A DNA stretch of 64,000 nt from NCBI GenBank assembly GCA_963580455.1, contig OY756972.1, positions 20,785,001 through 20,849,000 on the forward strand, written 5' to 3'. This stretch comes from Euonymus europaeus. Taxonomy: Eukaryota > Streptophyta > Magnoliopsida > Celastrales > Celastraceae. The translations under genes and the position numbers were made by a program. This document shows, in pieces, positions 1 to 11,647 of the stretch. The notes under the pieces are model-generated. The model had not been told where the DNA came from and did not search any database. It saw only the letters and a program-made list of their open reading frames with translations. Within the stretch, counting starts at the first letter, position 1; every line of letters starts with the position of its first letter.

Positions 1-233
1 TAGATCAGTTAGTGCAAGAGCTTCACAAATCTCTTTGAGCTATTTTCATTATTCATTTCACGAATTTGTTTTTATACCTTTTGTTTGCCATGACTAACTT
101 GTTTACTTGGCTTGCTTTCATATATATGATACTTGACTTTTTATTATTTGGTACATGATCTTCGCAAATATTTTTGAGCAATTTTCATTATTCATTCACT
201 ACTCCATTTAAAATTCTGCTGTGGATCCTATAG

Positions 234-3200
234 AGGGCTGATGCATCGACAGTTTGGAAGGAGTTTACAACTCCAGAGGGAAGAAAGTGAGTTGTAGTTC
301 TCATTTCTCTTTTAAAGTTCATTTATGCTTGCACCTGAATACTGGGGATGCTATCATTATCTTTTATATGATCACTGTAAATGTGTCATGTGCAGGTATT
401 ATTACAACAAAGTCACAAAGCAGTCTAAATGGACAATTCCTGAGGAGCTTAAGGTGTATAACTGTGTTATCTTTAACCATTCTTTCTGCCACCTCAACTG
501 TCCTCTTCCGGGAGCTTCTGCATTTTTGAGCTGATTTTTTTAATGTATGCTTGCAGTTAGCTCGTGACCAGGCTGAACAAGTCGTTAGCCAGGGAACAAA
601 ATCAGATATGGTTACAACTTCTCATGCCCCAGCTGTTGTGGCTGTCTCCATTGGTGAAACATCTACTTCAGGAATCGGCTCAGCCACTAGCCCAGTTACA
701 GTTACATCGGTTGGGGCTGTTGCTAATCCTTCTGTGGTGGTAGCTACTGGATCAACCACTCCAGAGCCATATTCTACTGTATCAAGTGTTGTAGCAGTTC
801 AATCTCCTGCGGTAACTTTGACTCCTTTATCCACTGGTGTTTCAGGAAGTACTGGTGTTTCATCTGCTTTGGTGAGTGCCGTAACAACACCAGGGTATGG
901 ACTTCTTTCCTTTCTCATCTTTAAATGATATTAAATGATATTAAGGATTTTTTTCTTTATCGTGTTCTGCCTTGGATATTTTCTACTTGTTCAGGAGTGG
1001 CTTTGATAAAACATCATCTCAAGATGCTACAAATTCTGTGGATGGATCTTTGACTCGGGATATTGAGGTATTTCTACTCTTCCTAGTGTTTCTACTCCCC
1101 GAAAAAGTGCCACAGAATCAGTCACAAACAAGTGAAATTTTCAGTTGGCCAGTGGGAGTTTTGGAAAAAAGTGCACAAATCTTGCCTATTTTCTAGAGAG
1201 CCTTATGTATCTTAGATTTTAGTTTAGGGAACCATTTTTAATTGAGGAGTTTTACTCTCAGGAAGCCAAAAAGGGCGGACTGGTTGCAGAGCAAATGAAT
1301 GCGATTCCTGTGGATGAGAAAGCATCTGATGATGAACCTCTAGTATATGCCAATAAACAGGTACCGACCATTTATTATTTGCCATTATATGGCCTACGGA
1401 CTCAACAACTCAAATTATTTTGCATCACTCATAAGGATGCATGTCTTCTTTTAATTCATATTTTCTTTTTCCTTGTATGATATGTTTACTCAGGAGGCAA
1501 AAAATGCATTCAAAGCGCTACTAGAATCTGCAAATGTTCAGTCTGATTGGACCTGGGAGCAGGTAACTTTCACTACTTGGCAAACATGTTGTCTATTGGT
1601 TGAGTTGCAAGAGTGCAACCTCGAGGTCACAAGTTGGATTCTTTAAAACATTCTCTCCACATATTATGTGGGGTTAAAGTGTGTATGCATCTTGCTTGTC
1701 CCCAACCCCCCACTCATTGCGGGAGCCGTGTGCACAAGAATTGTTTATGTTTGAATGAATGCTTTATGATTAATGTTGGAATTGTCTGCCAGACAATGCG
1801 GGAGATCATCAATGATAAGAGATATGCAGCTCTGAAAACACTTGGTGAGCGAAAACAGGCATTCAATGAGGTAAACCTTAAATGGAATGGTACAGTAATG
1901 GCATTTGGTTGATTTTAGACTCATCCTATAGTTGTTGGTTAATTTTATACAATGCTACAAGACTAACATACAACTTTCAATTTTGTTTCTACTTTCTAGT
2001 ACTTGGGTCAAAGGAAAAAGATAGAGGCTGAGGAAAGGCGTAATAGACAGAAAAAAGCTCGTGAAGAATTCACTAAGATGCTTGAAGTATGGCGATTGTA
2101 ACAAATAATGTTCAGTTTTCCTGCCTTATTTTTTTTCCTAACAGGTCTGATGTCTTTTTGGTGATTCAATTTTACTGCAGGAGTGCAAGGAGCTCACGTC
2201 ATCGTTGAAATGGAGGTTTGAGTTTCACCCTGCTCTTGATAAGTTTTGGCTTTTGTTCTAATTACTCCATATCCTACAGTTATAGTTTTAGACATGACAT
2301 AAACGTTCATACATTCTGACAATGTTTTTGCTTAATCAGCAAAGCTGTAAGTTTGTTTGAAAATGATGAGCGATTCAAGGCGGTTGAAAGAGTGAGAGAC
2401 AGGGAGGATCTTTATGAGAACTACTTGGTAGAACTTGAGAGGAAGGTAAGAATCCGATGCTTCTGTATTCCGTTTATCATTGACCTTATCAGATGAGGCA
2501 GTGGTTTTGGTCTGTTTGCCGTTATTCTCAACAGATTTGTCATCATTACTAGTTTTTTGTGGAACTCTTTATTCTGAAACCTTCTTTTGTGGGTGTGCAC
2601 GTGTCTATTGTGAAATAATATTGGTGCTTGGGTATATATCATTATGCATCTAAATCAAATTTAGATTAAATATTCTATGGGGTTACTTGTAACTGAGCGG
2701 TAAAGTTTCTTCAACGTAACCTGTGTGGTAGGTTTGAATCTGGAAACAGCTCCTCGGCGTTGAAGTAAGGCTCCATACATCTTGCCGTGTGCTTGTGCAT
2801 AGGATTTTTTGACAAATTTTCAGCCTTTTTTAGATGGGAAATGGTACTTTGGAACTTCTTTTTCATATACCAATGTCATTTCTTTGGGGGCGTTCTGATA
2901 TTTTAAATTAAAAAAGTTAACACATATGGAGATTACGGCTTCAGGAGCAATAGTGTTGTTACACAATCATGAGTTATGCATGAAGTTAAAAATTCTTACT
3001 AGAAAGTCCGCTGTGTTTCTGATGTATGGATTTTCAACTTTTCTGTTCTTTTGTGAGTGTGAAATTGCTTATTGTTTGGCGCCTGTTGTCCATAAATATG
3101 TTCATTTCTTCAACTGGAAATTCTTTATAGTAGTGTTGTCATTCTTCCATGCTGTTTGCAGTTGGAAGTCTTTTTTTTTTTTAAGTTACCTGAGCTCTAT

Positions 3201-6200
3201 GTGTGCTTGCCCCACCAATTTAAAGTTTTAAACAGGCCTGTGTTTTGATTTATGAACCCAGGAAAAGAAAAAGGCTGCAGAAGACCATAGGCTTAATGTA
3301 GCTGAATACAGGAAGTTTTTGGAATCTTGTGACTTTATTAAGGTAAATTTTTGAAAAGTGTAGCCATTTTTTTATTGCCATTGGTTGAGTTACCTGTTGT
3401 GGTGGTGGAACACTTTTCCCTTGCATTACCAAACTGGTTATAGGCAGTATTCGATTGCAAATGTACACCAGGAGAATCTGCATTCTAAGCAAGATGTGGC
3501 ATCTACAGTGCACATTTCTGGACAGAACAAGGAACACAATGTCTTGTTTTTTTTGTTTTTGGCATCTGCTGGACTCATTTCCTGTGTGTAGTATAAGTAG
3601 CACAATGGCTTGACTTGTCTTCCGTTTGTAGGTGAGTAGCCAATGGCGAAAAGTCCTGGATCGCTTGGAGGATGATGAAAGGTGTGTGCGTCTTGAGAAA
3701 ATTGACCGTTTGATGATTTTCCAGGTATAATTCCAAACTCTTGACAGTTCTATTTGGTTTTATTATGTATTGGAGCTGTATGATAAATTGTGAATGTGTT
3801 TCGGTTAGGACTATATTCGGGATTTGGAGAAGGAAGAAGAGGAACAAAAAAAGATACAGAAGGTATGATCTTTTTGTGGGCTTTATTAGCTTAAATTTAT
3901 TCGACTATTGCTTTAACTTAAGATTTTGTTAATGCCTTCATTTGACTGAAATAAGGATAAACTGAGGCGGATTGAGCGCAAAAATCGGGATGCTTTCCGC
4001 AGTTTGATGGAAGAACATGTTGTTAGTGGCACTCTTACGGCTAAAACTCGCTGGCATGAATATTGTTTGAAGGTGCTTAATCTATGCTTTCTACTTAATA
4101 ATTATAATAATGTATTGAGGAAGGATGCAATCAGTTTTTTTATATGTTCTCTCTTTGGATTGCAGGTTAGGGATTTACCTCAGTATCAGGCTGTTGCATC
4201 AAACACCTCAGGTTCAACGCCAAAAGAGTTGTTTGAGGAAGTTATTGAAGACTTAGAGAAACAGGTGGCTGAATTTTCATTCCTCCTGTTAGATTGTGTT
4301 TTTTGCTCCAGTATTATCAATTTATGTAAAGTATAAGACTTTGACTAGTCAAGTTGTCTCATGTGTTTTGTGTGGTGTTTAGCAATCCTATTTTTTTGGG
4401 AAAATTTGCAATTTTTGGGACATACTTGCTTTTAGAAGCTGAAACATTGTAATTCTGATGCTAGATATGTAACTCAATTCTTTCTTTTTTTTGTTATATT
4501 TGCAGTTTCATGATGACAAAAGTCGTATAAAAGATTCAATGAAGTCAAGGAAGGTAACATATATTGTAATTATTGTGGCTTGTAGCTTTCCGTTGCAAAA
4601 TTTTTATGTTATAAAATTTATTTTGCAGATTACCTTCTTGTCCGCATGGTCATTTGAAGATTTCAAAACTGCTATTTCTGAGGATATTGTTTTACCGGTG
4701 ATATCAGATATTAACTTAAAGGTATTCCAAAACGGTCATTATTAGTTCTTTAATGGGAGTTTAATACATGTTATAGTTTATAAAATAAATAAATAAAATT
4801 TGTTGCAATGCTAGTCTTTGAAATATATGTTTGGGTCTGTGATCTGTGGGTACATTTACTTAGGTTTGTGGCTTTCAAAATAAATTCTTCTTGTTTATGA
4901 TGGTAAATGAGATAGGCGAACATCTGGTCTAGTGGTACTGGTAGTTTCCTGTAAATAGTCTCCACATATCATGCAGGGGTAAGGTTTGCTACATCTTTTC
5001 TGTTTCCGATTCCACCTACTGTGGGAGCATTGTGCATGGGTGTTGTTACCTTAATGGAGTTAAATGAGCTTTTAGCTAGATGGGAGACTTAGATGTTATC
5101 TTGTAATGTTTTAAGTCTGAATGATAGAAACCACAAAAACTGTCTAGGTTTTGGTCTAATGTGATTTCACCTTTTCTATTATAGTTGAAAATTTTGGACT
5201 GGCAGCCAACGTTTCAGCCTGGTGAGAAAATAAGTTCTTTGTGGTCGGATGATATATCAGTTGTCTCGAAAGGCCTTGTTGAATTTGACGTTCAAACTGG
5301 AATTTGTAAAGGTTTTGATGAATTTCTTTAAGTGCCCTAAGGTCTTTTTTGTTTTATGCTGTCCGTGTAAACTAAGTTATCTAATTATAGAGACGTAGGC
5401 TTGCAAATTGTGGGAGCCATCTGAGTTATTTGCCCAGAGTAGGTGTTTTAGATGGGAGTGGGATGGATTACTGAAACTGGGATTCAACTTGAACATTGAT
5501 AAAAGTTTGGTGGTGCTTTGCAGTTGACCACGTCAAATGAATGAATTACTACATTATACAACCTTTTGTTACTGTTTCAATTCTCTCCGCATACTACTGT
5601 GTAAGAGATGATCAAGAGCAAGAGGCTATATCATCTTTTAACTCATTTGTTCAAGCATCACCATATTTTTTAAATCAGTCTATATTTAGAAGAACCTTCC
5701 CCTTTGGCATAATTCTTTGATTCTGCTTTGCCTTTAACTATTGAAAGCAAGAAGTCCCCCACCGTGCCCATGTACTAAGCATATTAGTCATCGGAGGTGC
5801 TTATTATAGTATTATTACATTAACTAAATTTCAAGTCTCGCCTTTGTATTGTGTATGCCTTGATTTCAATAGAAAACATATATTTATGTAGGCTTCTTAA
5901 TGAATGTTTACTAATCATATTGAGATGCGATATCCGAAATCCTTGATTGTAAATTTATTTGAAGCTTGTGTACGAGGATCTACTTGAGAGAGCCAGGGAG
6001 AAGGAAGAGAAAGAAGCCAAAAAACGTCGTCGTCTTGAGGAAGACTTCACTATATTATTGCAATCATACAAGGTATCACAAAATTGTTATTTGGTATTAT
6101 CCGATATTTTCTTTCATTGCTGGGACTTTGCTTTTACTTCTAGTAATAACAATTTTCCACCTTGTAGGAAATTACTGCATCTTCTATTTGGGATGAGTGT

Positions 6201-7870
6201 GTGTCACTTTTTGAAGAGAGTCAAGAATACAGGTTTGCACTCTGTATAGCCTCAAAACTAGTGCTACTGCTGAAAGTTTGCCATTGACCATGGTGATTTC
6301 ACGCTTACGGTTTTGTCAGATCAATTGAGGAAGAGAGCTTCAGGAGAGAGATTTTTGAAGAATACATTTCACACCTACAGGAGAAGGCTAAAGATAAGGA
6401 ACGCAAACGGGAGGAGGAAAAGGTAATTAAATGTTGTTAACTTATCTGACTGGCATAGTAAATCACTTGAATTTTATGTTAAGAGATTACCCACCTATTC
6501 CTTGCATATGGTTGTTAGGATAACGATTTTAAGACAGTTCTCCAATTACATCAAATCGGAAATTTCTGGATGAGTTTGAGAATGGCATGATATAACATGA
6601 CATAATTGTTGTTCTTATTTGGCAACTGGATTTCTGGTATATACCGCTTGATGCAAAAGGTTAATAGTTCGAATTCGATATGTAACTAATTAATTTTGTA
6701 AGGAATTGCCGAATTGTAAATACTTGTTTCCAAATGTCACAATCCTGATGTGGCCTGCAGAATAGTGGAGCTTCTTGTTATGAAAATGAATTCTAGTGGT
6801 ATCTTTTTGTTTTTATTGCTTGGGCCAGGACCTTATCAAGTGGATTGTTCTCTGTTCAGAAAATTTTCTCCATTTGTTAATGAAATTTTTTCCGTGGAAA
6901 TTCCTTTTTTAATTTTTATCTTATTCTTACTCCTATTTATATGGAAAATTTGATCGGGATGGTGGTATATCTCTATTCAAGGTTTCTTGAAGTTTTGGAT
7001 CTTGTACTGCTTCCTCCCACATCTTTAAGGCCATCTTTTTGTGAGTCGTGTCCTTGCCCCACATGTGGAACTAATCCTCTTGGATGCATGCATAGCACCC
7101 ATAACCATGTATCCCATGTAGATTGGGAAAAACTGGAGAGGGCTGGCGTCAAGGTGGTGGTTTGACTTGGGACTTCACCTATTGGTCTTAGCCCATGGGT
7201 TTGGAAGAGATACCTTTAACATGGTTTTTACTTGTTTGGGCATGTCCTTGGTGTGGTTATACTCATCCCTGTTCCATTGAATGAACTTTCTCAATAAAAA
7301 GAGCCCCTTCTCCCCTTTTTTGTCATTTTTTGCAGGCTAAAAAAGAGAGAGAGAAAGAGGATAAGGAAAAGCGGAAAGAGAGAGAAAGAAAGGAGAAAGA
7401 ACATGAAAGGGAAAAGGTCAAGGAACGTACAAAAAGGGATGAGACAGACAGTGAGAACGTTGATGTGGTTGATGATTATGGCCATAAAGAAGACAAGAAG
7501 AGAGAAAAAGACAGAGATAGGAAACACCGGAAACGACATCAAAGTGCTACTGATGATGTGAGTTCTGATAGGGATGAGCGAGAAGATTCTAAAAGGTCGC
7601 GCAGACATGGCAGTGACCATAAGAAATCGAGAAAGGTATTTGAATATGCTGCCAAGTGATATATTATGATTTGCTTGTGCAGTGCTTAATTTATATAGAA
7701 AATTATGAAATTCTCCTTGTTTTTCTCTGCAGCATGCACACACACCTGAATCAGATAGCGAAAGCCGTCATAAAAGGCATAGAAAAGATCACCGGGATGG
7801 TTCCCGTAGAAATGGGGGTCATGATGAGTTAGAAGATGGGGAGCTTGGCGAGGATGGTGAAATCCACTAG
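234..7870 (+). CDS. PRP40: PRP40-type pre-mRNA-processing factor 40 (5' end outside window)
   Basis: U1 snRNP-associated scaffold that bridges 5' splice site and branch point; nuclear. Visible exons: 234-286, 396-453, 557-894, 995-1067, 1262-1360, 1494-1562, 1793-1870, 2000-2086, 2181-2215, 2340-2445, 3262-3342, 3632-3724, 3809-3862, 3956-4072, 4166-4264, 4506-4553, 4629-4721, 5965-6072, 6168-6232, 6320-6422, 7336-7635, 7733-7870. All have GT-AG borders and compatible phases, giving 764 visible codons before TAG. The first two exons encode a WW domain ([19 protein letters not shown]). A Ser/Thr/Val/Ala-rich linker follows (557-894), then about five FF domains (for example [19 protein letters not shown] and [19 protein letters not shown]), then a Lys/Glu/Arg-rich tail ending [11 protein letters not shown]. 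The usual first WW domain must lie left of the window. Introns hold SINE-like sequence. The 3' half is duplicated at 24315-29053. Confidence 0.93.
1594..1745 (+). repeat. SINE-like sequence in PRP40 intron
   Basis: The intron between exons 1494-1562 and 1793-1870 contains a tRNA-derived-looking segment. It has an A-box-like GGTTGAGTTGCAAGAG and a B-box-like stretch GGTCACAAGTTGGATTC. A tail follows with CCCCAACCCCCCACTCATTGC and GGGAGCCGTGTGCAC, which resembles the body of plant Au-type SINEs. No clear poly(T) end or target duplication was found, so it is probably an old, incomplete copy. Confidence 0.5.
2678..2815 (+). repeat. SINE-like sequence in PRP40 intron, at the left edge of duplication A
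   Basis: GGTTACTTGTAACTGAGCGG (A-box-like) is followed by GTAGGTTTGAATCTGGAAAC (B-box-like) and then a body with CTTGCCGTGTGCTTGTGCAT. It lies about 20 bp inside the left boundary of the duplicated block and is present again at about 23728. Assignment as a tRNA-derived SINE rests on box-like motifs only. Confidence 0.5.
4914..5045 (+). repeat. SINE-like sequence in PRP40 intron
   Basis: The large intron 4722-5964 contains CATCTGGTCTAGTGGTACTG (A-box-like) and a tail with ACTGTGGGAGCATTGTGCAT, resembling the other SINE-like stretches in this gene. The B-box-like part is poorly preserved. The same sequence recurs near 25967-26097 in the second copy. Confidence 0.4.
5185..5331 (+). other. Coding-like stretch inside PRP40 intron, possible cryptic exon
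   Basis: A good acceptor (TTCTATTATAG) precedes an open stretch starting [15 protein letters not shown] and reading through [13 protein letters not shown] before a TAA at about 5330. It matches no PRP40 domain that I recognise. It lies between exons 4629-4721 and 5965-6072, which join perfectly without it. It is retained unchanged in the second copy (about 26237-26383). It may be a fragment of a foreign gene or a poison exon; function unknown. Confidence 0.3.
6423..7335 (+). other. Large PRP40 intron with no recognised gene
   Basis: This intron of about 0.9 kb separates the last FF-domain exons from the charged-tail exon. It has short open stretches (for example around 6750-7165) without recognisable domains. 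The second copy shows small indels here (such as at 7.06 kb), so the sequence is less conserved than the exons around it. Confidence 0.6.
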
Positions 7871-8092
7871 TCTCTTAATTTGTAGTCCCATATTTATGGA
7901 TTGATAAACCAAGTTGCATTTAGTAGATACGAGTAATTTGGAGTTTTGTCAGTTGGACAATTTTCTTTCAATGCGTTTGAATTGTTTCATTTTGATTGAT
8001 ATTACCTTTTTTGTGCTGGTGCAACGTTAGGATTGTTATTAGATGGAAAACATCTGGGTTTTTTTTTCAGTTAAGCTAAGAATAGGGGTGGG

Positions 8093-8620
8093 GTGACGAA
8101 CTTGTGGAGATGAAGGCTAACCTCAAGGCTGTACTAAACCTACAGCCATTAGATCAAGTTTTTAAAGGTTTGGTCCAACCCCCAACTAGGTGACGAACTT
8201 GTGGAGATGAAGGCTAACCTCAAGACTGAACTAAACCTACTGTCATTATATCAAGTTTCTGAAGGTTTGGTTCAACCCTTAACTTTTGGGTGTAAAGATG
8301 ATGTTCCTAGATCCAATCCTTGCTGGCAAGAAGGTTCAATTGCAACGTATGATGACCAATTCAATGGGTTGCACGATGGCCTTGTGGAGATGAGGAAATT
8401 ACTGTGTAAAAGAGCATGTTAAACTCATGGCTAAACTAAACCTCAAGGCTGAACTCATGGCTGCACTAGAGCTGCAGCAGCCATTATTATATCAAGATTC
8501 TAAAGGTAGTTTAGTTCGACACCCAGCTTTTGAAAATTTTACTCTAATCAGAATCAAATTTTTTACAAAGTAGAGACAATGATGAGGAGGATTTCAACTT
8601 CCCCTGATGAGCAGTTGGTA
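8093..8620 (+). pseudogene. FHA-gene last-exon fragment (dead, rearranged)
   Basis: The sequence repeats the last exon of the FHA genes (15605-16143 and 21218-21753) in the opposite orientation. It has the same segments encoding DDQFNGLHDGLVEMRKLLC and the C-terminal DEEDFNFP region. The start is doubled (two copies of ACGAACTTGTGGAGATGAAG at about 8096 and 8191), and an early stop follows the RKLLCKRAC stretch. The downstream flank (GATCGAGACGCTATACCGTTAG, about 8663) also matches the flank beyond the FHA genes. It lacks the FHA domain and first exons, so it cannot make the protein. Confidence 0.8.
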
Positions 8621-8779
8621 ACAATATGGTTAGAATTGGATTATTTTTATTCTTGTCAAGGATCGAGACGCTATACCGTTAGTGAGTAATCTTGTTGAGA
8701 CTAATTTTTTACTTAATTTATTATCAATCCTAGTTAAATTATGCACAAAAGTGAATAAATGCTTCAGTTTTTTATTCTT

Positions 8780-9290
8780 AGGGACTAAACAAGTGACAGA
8801 TATTGCTAGAGATTATATTTTAAGCTCTTATATGTATATATTTTGTATATGGATAAAAAATATTGTAATAAAAATGAAACTAGAATTTCTAAGATTTTTT
8901 TTTCTAAAAAAAGACTAAGCATTTCTTGTGGCCTCCTAATTACAACGAAGACACTCTCTCACGGGATTGATAGAAGAGGCAATATTTTTTCATTTTTTGA
9001 TAGAAATTTGGGATATATTATTATATTAAGTACAAGCATAAAAGAATAAATCCTCCTGATGGACTCTATGTAAACACTAAAATCTACAATCAATGAAATG
9101 TCGAATAAGACCTTCGACAATCAAGTCGAACACACTATGTCGAATAGAAGAAGAGAAAATTTGTAGTGAGAAAAGTAAAGAGACTTTTAGAAAGAGAAGT
9201 TGAGCAAAATAATGATTCAAAGAGATTTAAGAGGCTTGTACAACTCATATTTATAGTATACAACTCATGTGAGTTGCATGAGTTGTCATG
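8780..9290. other. Non-genic stretch, possibly old retroelement end
   Basis: AT-rich sequence without a gene. A part at about 9100-9260, with several GTCGAA words and an A/G-rich run, resembles retroelement terminal sequence but no element end could be defined. It is repeated at about 29960-30470 in duplication A copy 2 with many small differences. Confidence 0.4.
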
Positions 9291-9300
9291 TGTTTAGCTC

Positions 9301-9835
9301 GTTTTGTGCCGTTTGGGCCTACAGGCCTTGAAGTCATACAAGCTCACAAGGCTAACTTGAGCTTACAAGCCTTATTTGAGCTCATAAGTCTTGAAGTCAT
9401 ACGGACTCACAAGTCTGACTTGAGCTTACGAGCCTTATTTGAACTCATAGGCCTTGAAGTCATACGAGCTCACAAGTCTGACTTGGGTTTATAATCCTTA
9501 TTTGGGCCTACAGACCTTGAAATCACATGGGCTCACAAGTCTAACTTGGACTTACAAGCCTTATTTGGGTTTACAAGCCTTGAAGTCATACATGCTCACA
9601 AGCCTGACTTAGATTCACAAGCCTTATTTGGGCTCACAAGTATTATTTGAGCCTATAGGCTGTGAAGTCATACGGGCTCACAAACCTTATTTGGGCATAC
9701 ATGTCTTAAAGTCATACGAGCTCACAAGTCTAACTTGAGCTCACAAACCTTATTTGAGTCTTTAGGCCTTGACGTCATATTGGCTCATAAGCCTAATTTA
9801 AGCTTGCAAGCATTATTTGGGCCTATAAGCCTGTG
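9301..9835 (+). repeat. 63-bp minisatellite
   Basis: About eight degenerate tandem units of roughly 63 bp. Successive TTGAAGTC/TTGAAATC words begin at 9328, 9391, 9453, 9517 and 9580 (spacing 62-64). Each unit combines TTGAAGTCATACGGGCTCAC with CTTACAAGCCTTATTTG. Because the unit is a multiple of three, part of the array reads as an open frame with a repeating LEVI..HKSDL..ALFELI pattern; this is probably fortuitous. The array is also at 30488-30950. Confidence 0.85.
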
Positions 9836-9913
9836 CAACCTCTAACCCAAGACCATTAGATGGAAGACGGTTTTTTGCCCTAGAAAGCAATAGAGGCACA
9901 GAGTTTACTAACT

Positions 9914-10793
9914 TTACATTCGAATCACAAGATAATGCAAATTTAAAGTACATCTAATATGAGTTGCTAGAAAAGCAGTGAAACGCAAAGCCAGCACCTT
10001 ATACTCCTCCGCAATGCCACCAAAATAAGACAACTCATTTCCCTCCCCTAAAAGAGTAGTCACCACCGTCAAACAATCACTCTCAATAACCACATGATTA
10101 AACCCACCGCCATCAACAGACATGACCGGCAAGATAACGCCTCTATGACCCGTGGTTCATATGTTGTCGAAAACTTTACAGCTTCAGCTTCACATAAATC
10201 CCCAGCATGGTCGGGGATATTGAAACCCATGCACCCCTGAAACACTGCGCTCAACATCGCAAGCTCCGTCCACATTTACCTTTATGAAAGGTCAATTAGG
10301 AATCATCCATCGAGAGCTGCCAGCAAGATCCCCCATCGGAGAACTGCAAGGAGATGCCCACCCTTGGTCAGAACCTGTGGAAATAAAATAATGCAGCAAA
10401 TTTTCAGCAACACTAACAGTAGCTGCGACATTAGGAGGCTTATCCTTAAAAATTCTCACATTCCTTGTACTCCAAAGACTCCATAAAAGCGTGCACCACC
10501 GCTCCTTAATCTCAGCGGCAGCGAAACACAGTACTTCAGAGCACCAAGCTTGCATATCATGTCCACCAATCCGCCACCACCGCTTTACAATTGAAGAACT
10601 AGCCCAAACGGAGCACGCATAAGGGCACGAAAATTAAACACATGCTCCAACGTCTCCGCCACTCCGAAAAGCGAGCAGCAGGGCGAACCAATAATTTTCC
10701 GGTGAAACAGACCTGCAACTGTTGGTAAACCCTTATGACACGTACAATCTCCACAAGAAAATATGCACCTTGGGAGGCACATTGACAGCCCAT
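9914..10793 (-). mobile_element. LINE (non-LTR retrotransposon) remnant, zinc-binding and RNase H end
   Basis: On the minus strand, broken frames carry hallmarks of the 3' part of a plant LINE ORF2. These are a zf-RVT-like stretch (WRRRWSMCLIFVPL, about 10640), a linker with LLWSLWSTRNVRIFKDKP (about 10470) and an RNase H-like region with VIESDCLTVVTTLL and LSYFGGI (about 10030-10080). Frames are interrupted several times and no endonuclease or reverse transcriptase part is present, so it is a dead 5'-truncated copy. The homologous remnant at 31032-31901 is slightly better preserved. Confidence 0.8.
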
Positions 10794-10799
10794 AGATTA

Positions 10800-11640
10800 G
10801 ACCACAAAATTACCAAACCACATCTCATATTAAATAGACTCAATATTAATAACAATAACAATAACAATGCAATGAATTGTCAAATATTAAACAATCAATA
10901 GCAAACAACACCCAAAATATAATAATAATAATAATAATAATCCATAGTCAAAGTTAAAACAGCATCCAAAATAATATAATAATAATCCTTCTCAGTCTCC
11001 AAAATATAATAAAAACAGTAATCCTTCCCAAACAGTCAGTGATTCAAAAGTCTCCGAAATACATTAAAAAGTTCAAAACGGATGTGAATTTGTCATCCAT
11101 AAACCCCACCACCACCTTCACCCTTCATCTTTTGGCAACCTACAAAACAACCATAGTAGATGTCAAATATATGAACATACTATCATTTACTATGACGTTC
11201 TCTGGAACATAAGCTAGTAAACTCAACAGCTTGATGTTCATTTGCATGCAAAGCTCAATCAAAACAATTAAGTTTACCAAGCAGTAGCAATAACAAAGTT
11301 AAAGCAAACACAAGAAAGCTTCACGCGGGTAGAGAGAGATGTATTAGACTATGGTGCATGAATCTATCCATGAGGGCTGGCAAATAGATCTTTATATATC
11401 TCTAGCTAGCAAGCAACATTATTGTAACATGTGAATGGCAGCAACACAAAATAAATTGCATAACAACCAACTACTGCCCAATGAAGACCACTGAAGTTGT
11501 ATTGAACTGAATAATCAAAGCTGAAATGATAATTTTTTTGAAAACACATTACTTAAAACAATTACACCAAAGTAGATAGATTTACAAACGCTTCGATCAT
11601 TTTCTAAAATCCATTATTTTTTTCATTTGACTAATATAAA
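10800..11640. other. AT-rich intergenic region with AAT microsatellite
   Basis: No gene seen. It holds a short (AAT)n run at about 10919-10942 and AATAATAAT-rich sequence that is partly repeated at 31930-32105. From about 11030 to 11600 the sequence has no counterpart in the second duplication copy. It is the likely 3' flank of the membrane-protein gene. Confidence 0.6.
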
Positions 11641-11647
11641 AACTCAC

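Noticed and set aside
7291..7743. 150-codon minus-strand frame rich in Phe/Leu/Ser
   Set aside because: It is antisense to the Lys/Glu/Arg-rich PRP40 tail exon, which explains both its length and hydrophobic composition.
9288..9494. Open frame in the minisatellite as a possible repeat protein
   Set aside because: The frame is limited to a few units, is lost in the rest of the array and differs in the second copy; chance from a 63-bp unit is more likely.
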